From DAOOOU01 sp964435635 (GTDB lineage: Bacteria; Bacillota_I; Bacilli_A; RF39; UBA660): a stretch of DNA of 8,898 bases. This document shows, piece by piece, positions 6,786 through 8,898 of the stretch. A program made the position numbers and the translations under genes. Position 1 is the first letter of the stretch. Every line of letters begins with the position of its first letter. Location: assembly GCA_964435635.1 (NCBI GenBank), contig CAYSZU010000028.1:1-8898 (forward strand), written 5' to 3'. Under the pieces are notes generated by a model, which was given only the letters and a program-made list of their open reading frames with translations, did no database searches and was not told where the DNA came from.

Positions 6786-7830
6786 ATCGATCTTTATGAT
6801 GATTAAATAAGATATCAGTTTTCATTACGAGAAAGATTAAAGCAATCATTAAGACAACATATAAGAAAATTGCTATTTGACCATGACCTAAAACATAAAG
6901 AATTGATACCGCCGCAAAAAGAATATTAATTCCATAAATAATTAATACGGTTTTCCTTGTGGAAAACTTCATTTTTAACAGTTGATGATGAAGATGCTCT
7001 TTATCAGGAGTCCCAATACTTTCGCCTTTTAACAACCTTCTTAAAATAGCTAACAAGGTATCAGCTATTGGAATAGCTAAAATTAAAATCGGTATTAATA
7101 AAGATGTTAAAGTAGCCGTCTTAAATCCAAGTAAGGCAATCACACTAATCATAAAACCTAAAAATAAACTTCCTGTATCGCCCATATAAATAGTTGCCGG
7201 ATTAAAATTATGCAGTAAGAAACCTAAAGTTGAACCAAGCATAATTAAAGTTAAGATTAAGTCTAAACCACTTGATTTATTAAAAATAAATGCAATAACA
7301 GCTATTGTTAAAAAATAAATTGAACTTATTCCTCCGGCTAAACCGTCTAATCCATCAATCAAATTAATTGAATTAGTAATAGCTATAATAAAAACAATTG
7401 TAACTAAGTAATTTAAAGGGCTAGGAAATACTAAGTTAATCCCAAACATTGCAATATTATTTAAGACCATGCCACCATAAAATACAACAATAAAAGCTGC
7501 CATTATTTGAACTAAAAATTTGTAACGGGCTTTTACCGGATTAATATCATCAATCATCCCGATTAAAACGATTAAAAATCCGCCAATTAAAATTGAAAGC
7601 ATCATTATTGAACTTCGGCCATAAAGCATATAGCCTAGAAGATAAGAAAGAAAAATAGCGAGACCTCCTAAGGTTGGCATCGGTTTTTGATTAACCCTTC
7701 TTGCATCAGGCATATCAATTGCTTTAATATGAAAAGCAATTCGTCTAACAATTGGAATAAGTAAAGCGCTAGCTAAAAAAGTCACCAAGATTACTAACAT
7801 AACATATTGATCATTTATAATTAATTTCAT
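6784..7830 (-). CDS. tagO: Undecaprenyl-phosphate GlcNAc-1-phosphate transferase, TagO/WecA type
   Basis: A 348-residue polytopic membrane enzyme (about ten or eleven hydrophobic segments) of the MraY/WecA/TagO family. It moves GlcNAc-1-phosphate from UDP-GlcNAc onto undecaprenyl phosphate at the cytoplasmic face, starting teichoic acid, O-antigen-like or other wall polysaccharides. Family motifs are all present: the PDARR...KPMPTLGG loop (41-56); the Mg-binding Asp pair D94-D95 in GMIDD; NSINLIDGLDGLAGG (153-167) with D159 and D162; YMGDTGS (215-221); and the last cytoplasmic loop ending HLHH (279-282). The HLHH loop, and the absence of the MraY-type C-terminal signature, favour TagO/WecA over MraY; which polymer it initiates cannot be read from the window. 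AGGAG lies 8 bases before the ATG. It starts 27 bases after the glycosyltransferase stop, and its own stop overlaps the galE ribosome binding site. Confidence 0.92.
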   Translation of the reverse strand: MKLIINDQYVMLVILVTFLASALLIPIVRRIAFHIKAIDMPDARRVNQKPMPTLGGLAIFLSYLLGYMLYGRSSIMMLSILIGGFLIVLIGMIDDINPVKARYKFLVQIMAAFIVVFYGGMVLNNIAMFGINLVFPSPLNYLVTIVFIIAITNSINLIDGLDGLAGGISSIYFLTIAVIAFIFNKSSGLDLILTLIMLGSTLGFLLHNFNPATIYMGDTGSLFLGFMISVIALLGFKTATLTSLLIPILILAIPIADTLLAILRRLLKGESIGTPDKEHLHHQLLKMKFSTRKTVLIIYGINILFAAVSILYVLGHGQIAIFLYVVLMIALIFLVMKTDILFNHHKDR

Positions 7831-7838
7831 TTTTCCAT

Positions 7839-7843
7839 CTCCT
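7839..7843 (-). promoter_or_regulatory. Ribosome binding site of tagO
   Basis: AGGAG is placed 8 bases before the ATG at 7830, inside the 27-base gap after the glycosyltransferase stop. No promoter is visible in this gap, which supports co-transcription. Confidence 0.7.
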
Positions 7844-7857
7844 ATCCTTATATTTAT

Positions 7858-8790
7858 TTATAAAATATTATCATCTTCAAAGCCCCATTTTTTACGAGCT
7901 ATATAAATCGGTCGGTTTTTAATTTCTAAATAAAGTTTTGAAATATATTCGCCTATTATCCCTAACGCAATTAATTGGATACCACTCATTAAAATAACTA
8001 TTATGATTAATGGAGCAAATTGATAAGCATTTACTCCTTGGAATAAGACAATAATAAAATAAATTAAAGAACCTAATATTAGTCCGATTCCAGTTATAAA
8101 GGCAAATAGTAAAGGTTTAACTGTATAACCAACTATTCCATCAAGGGCGTATCTAAAACTGTTTTTAAAGTTAAATTTTGTTTTACCAGTTAAACGCGGT
8201 TCAACTTCATAAGATAAATACTTAGTTTTATATCCAACCCAAGCAAATAAGCCTTTTGAGAAGCGATTGTTCTCCGTCATTTTAAGAATTGACTCAACTA
8301 TCCCTTTTCTGAACATTCTAAAATCACTAGCATCTTTTTCAAAATGAACATCACTTAAGTAATCAATTAAATTATAAAATATCCCTTTAAAGACTTTCAT
8401 AATCATATTATCGGTATTTCTTCTAGCCATTTTCATAACTACTTGATCGTATTCAGGGTTTTCATCAAGACAAGTTATCATTTCGGTTAAATATCTAGGG
8501 TTTTGTTGTAAATCAGCATCAATAATACAAGTATATTCTCCTGTACTATGAGCTAAGCCGGCATAAATTGCCGCCTCTTTATTAAAGTTACGCGAAAAAG
8601 AAATAACTCTAACTCTTTTCTTATCTTGGTCATATAGTTCTTTTAGTTTTTCAATCGTTTTATCTTTTGAGCCATCATCAATAAATATTAATTCAATTTT
8701 AATATCTTTTAACTCCGTTAAAATCTTTTCGTATATTTTTAATACACTATCTTCTTCATTATAACAGGGAATAATGATACTTAATTTCAT
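7858..8790 (-). CDS. Membrane-anchored family 2 glycosyltransferase (GtrB/DPM1-like)
   Basis: 310 residues from the ATG at 8790. The N-terminal GT-A domain opens with LSIIIPCYNEE (3-13), followed by the nucleotide-binding Asp pair in FIDDGSKD (D38-D39), SFSRNFNKEAAIYAG (64-78), the metal-binding DAD in IDADLQQNP (D91, D93), and the RLTGKTKF element (199-206). Two membrane helices at about 225-250 and 259-282 end the protein. This is the layout of GtrB/ArnC/CsbB-type enzymes, which load a single sugar onto undecaprenyl (polyprenyl) phosphate for later transfer outside the cell. The sugar cannot be predicted. Such enzymes often act with a small GtrA-type flippase; none is seen here, though it could lie beyond the window. 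An in-frame GTG at 8799 would add three residues, but it forms part of the AGGTGA ribosome binding site, so the ATG is preferred. First gene of the tagO-galE operon. Confidence 0.92.
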   Translation of the reverse strand: MKLSIIIPCYNEEDSVLKIYEKILTELKDIKIELIFIDDGSKDKTIEKLKELYDQDKKRVRVISFSRNFNKEAAIYAGLAHSTGEYTCIIDADLQQNPRYLTEMITCLDENPEYDQVVMKMARRNTDNMIMKVFKGIFYNLIDYLSDVHFEKDASDFRMFRKGIVESILKMTENNRFSKGLFAWVGYKTKYLSYEVEPRLTGKTKFNFKNSFRYALDGIVGYTVKPLLFAFITGIGLILGSLIYFIIVLFQGVNAYQFAPLIIIVILMSGIQLIALGIIGEYISKLYLEIKNRPIYIARKKWGFEDDNIL

Positions 8791-8795
8791 TTTTA

Positions 8796-8801
8796 TCACC
8801 T
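8796..8801 (-). promoter_or_regulatory. Ribosome binding site that decides the glycosyltransferase start
   Basis: AGGTGA lies 5 bases before the ATG at 8790. The GTG at 8797-8799, which would extend the frame by three codons, is inside this site and has no upstream site of its own. Confidence 0.75.
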
Positions 8802-8808
8802 ATAAATT

Positions 8809-8837
8809 ATTATAGCTTATTTATCATAATAAAAAAA
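8809..8837 (-). promoter_or_regulatory. Possible promoter of the glycosyltransferase operon
   Basis: A perfect -10 TATAAT at 8809-8814 would start transcripts near 8802, about 12 bases before the ATG. No good -35 is present: the 17-base spacing lands on the T-run of the preceding terminator (8832-8837), and there is no extended -10 TG. The -10 alone is convincing. Confidence 0.4.
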
Positions 8838-8860
8838 GAGAAAAAGCGTTTTGCTTTTTC
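8831..8860 (-). terminator. Intrinsic terminator of a gene beyond the right edge
   Basis: The minus strand reads GAAAAAGC, a five-base loop, GCTTTTTC (8853-8860 with 8840-8847), then TC and seven T residues (8831-8837). This is a good rho-independent terminator for a minus-strand gene entering from the right. In 8861-8898 all three minus frames contain stops; one of them, ending ...NTESNLE then TAA at 8875-8877, could be that gene's C-terminus, but 38 bases are too few to decide. Confidence 0.75.
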
Positions 8861-8898
8861 CCAAATAAACTATTTACTCTAAATTACTTTCGGTGTTT

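Noticed and set aside
7827..7838. Tiny frame ATG GAA AAA TGA overlapping the tagO start as ATGA
   Set aside because: Three codons without an appropriately spaced ribosome binding site; the AGGAG is better placed for the tagO ATG. Probably chance.
1..8898. UGA recoding (Mollicutes-type code)
   Set aside because: Long frames are intact under the standard code, tryptophan is TGG, and galE ends at TGA at the family's normal length inside a terminator.

Overview
The window is AT-rich and every supported gene lies on the minus strand, so transcription runs from right to left. The likely source is an anaerobic, low-GC Gram-positive-type bacterium (Bacillota, possibly an uncultured host-associated lineage). 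The evidence is the AT-rich base composition, strong AGGAGG/AGGTGA-type ribosome binding sites, a clostridial-style one-chain pyruvate:ferredoxin oxidoreductase, and a TagO-type phosphoglycosyltransferase. The standard code fits: the long frames are intact, tryptophan is TGG, and galE ends in TGA. The lineage is inference only.

Layout in the direction of transcription: (1) 8831-8860, a terminator for a gene beyond the right edge. (2) 6769-8802, a three-gene surface-glycan operon: a GtrB/DPM1-like family 2 glycosyltransferase with two C-terminal membrane helices, a TagO/WecA-type undecaprenyl-phosphate GlcNAc-1-phosphate transferase, and a UDP-glucose/UDP-GlcNAc 4-epimerase (galE). The genes are tightly spaced, with a galE Shine-Dalgarno site overlapping the previous stop. 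The operon ends at a hairpin terminator that contains the galE stop codon. (3) 2280-5690, a monocistronic pyruvate:ferredoxin oxidoreductase gene with an extended -10 promoter and its own terminator, whose loop holds the stop codon. (4) 1-2260, the 5' 735 codons of a very large prepilin-type protein (type IV pilin-like N-terminus, three Ig-like modules, cysteine-rich distal part). It continues off the left edge.

The glycan operon supplies an activated sugar nucleotide (GalE), a lipid-linked initiating sugar (TagO), and probably a lipid-phosphate-linked side-chain sugar (GtrB-like). Together these look like the start of a wall or capsule polysaccharide pathway. The oxidoreductase is central anaerobic metabolism and the prepilin is a surface appendage component; neither is obviously linked to the glycan genes. 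No gap longer than about 110 bases lacks a gene. There is no RNA gene, CRISPR array, insertion sequence or phage feature, and nothing here makes a convincing wholly new system. The most unusual item is the large Ig-bearing prepilin.
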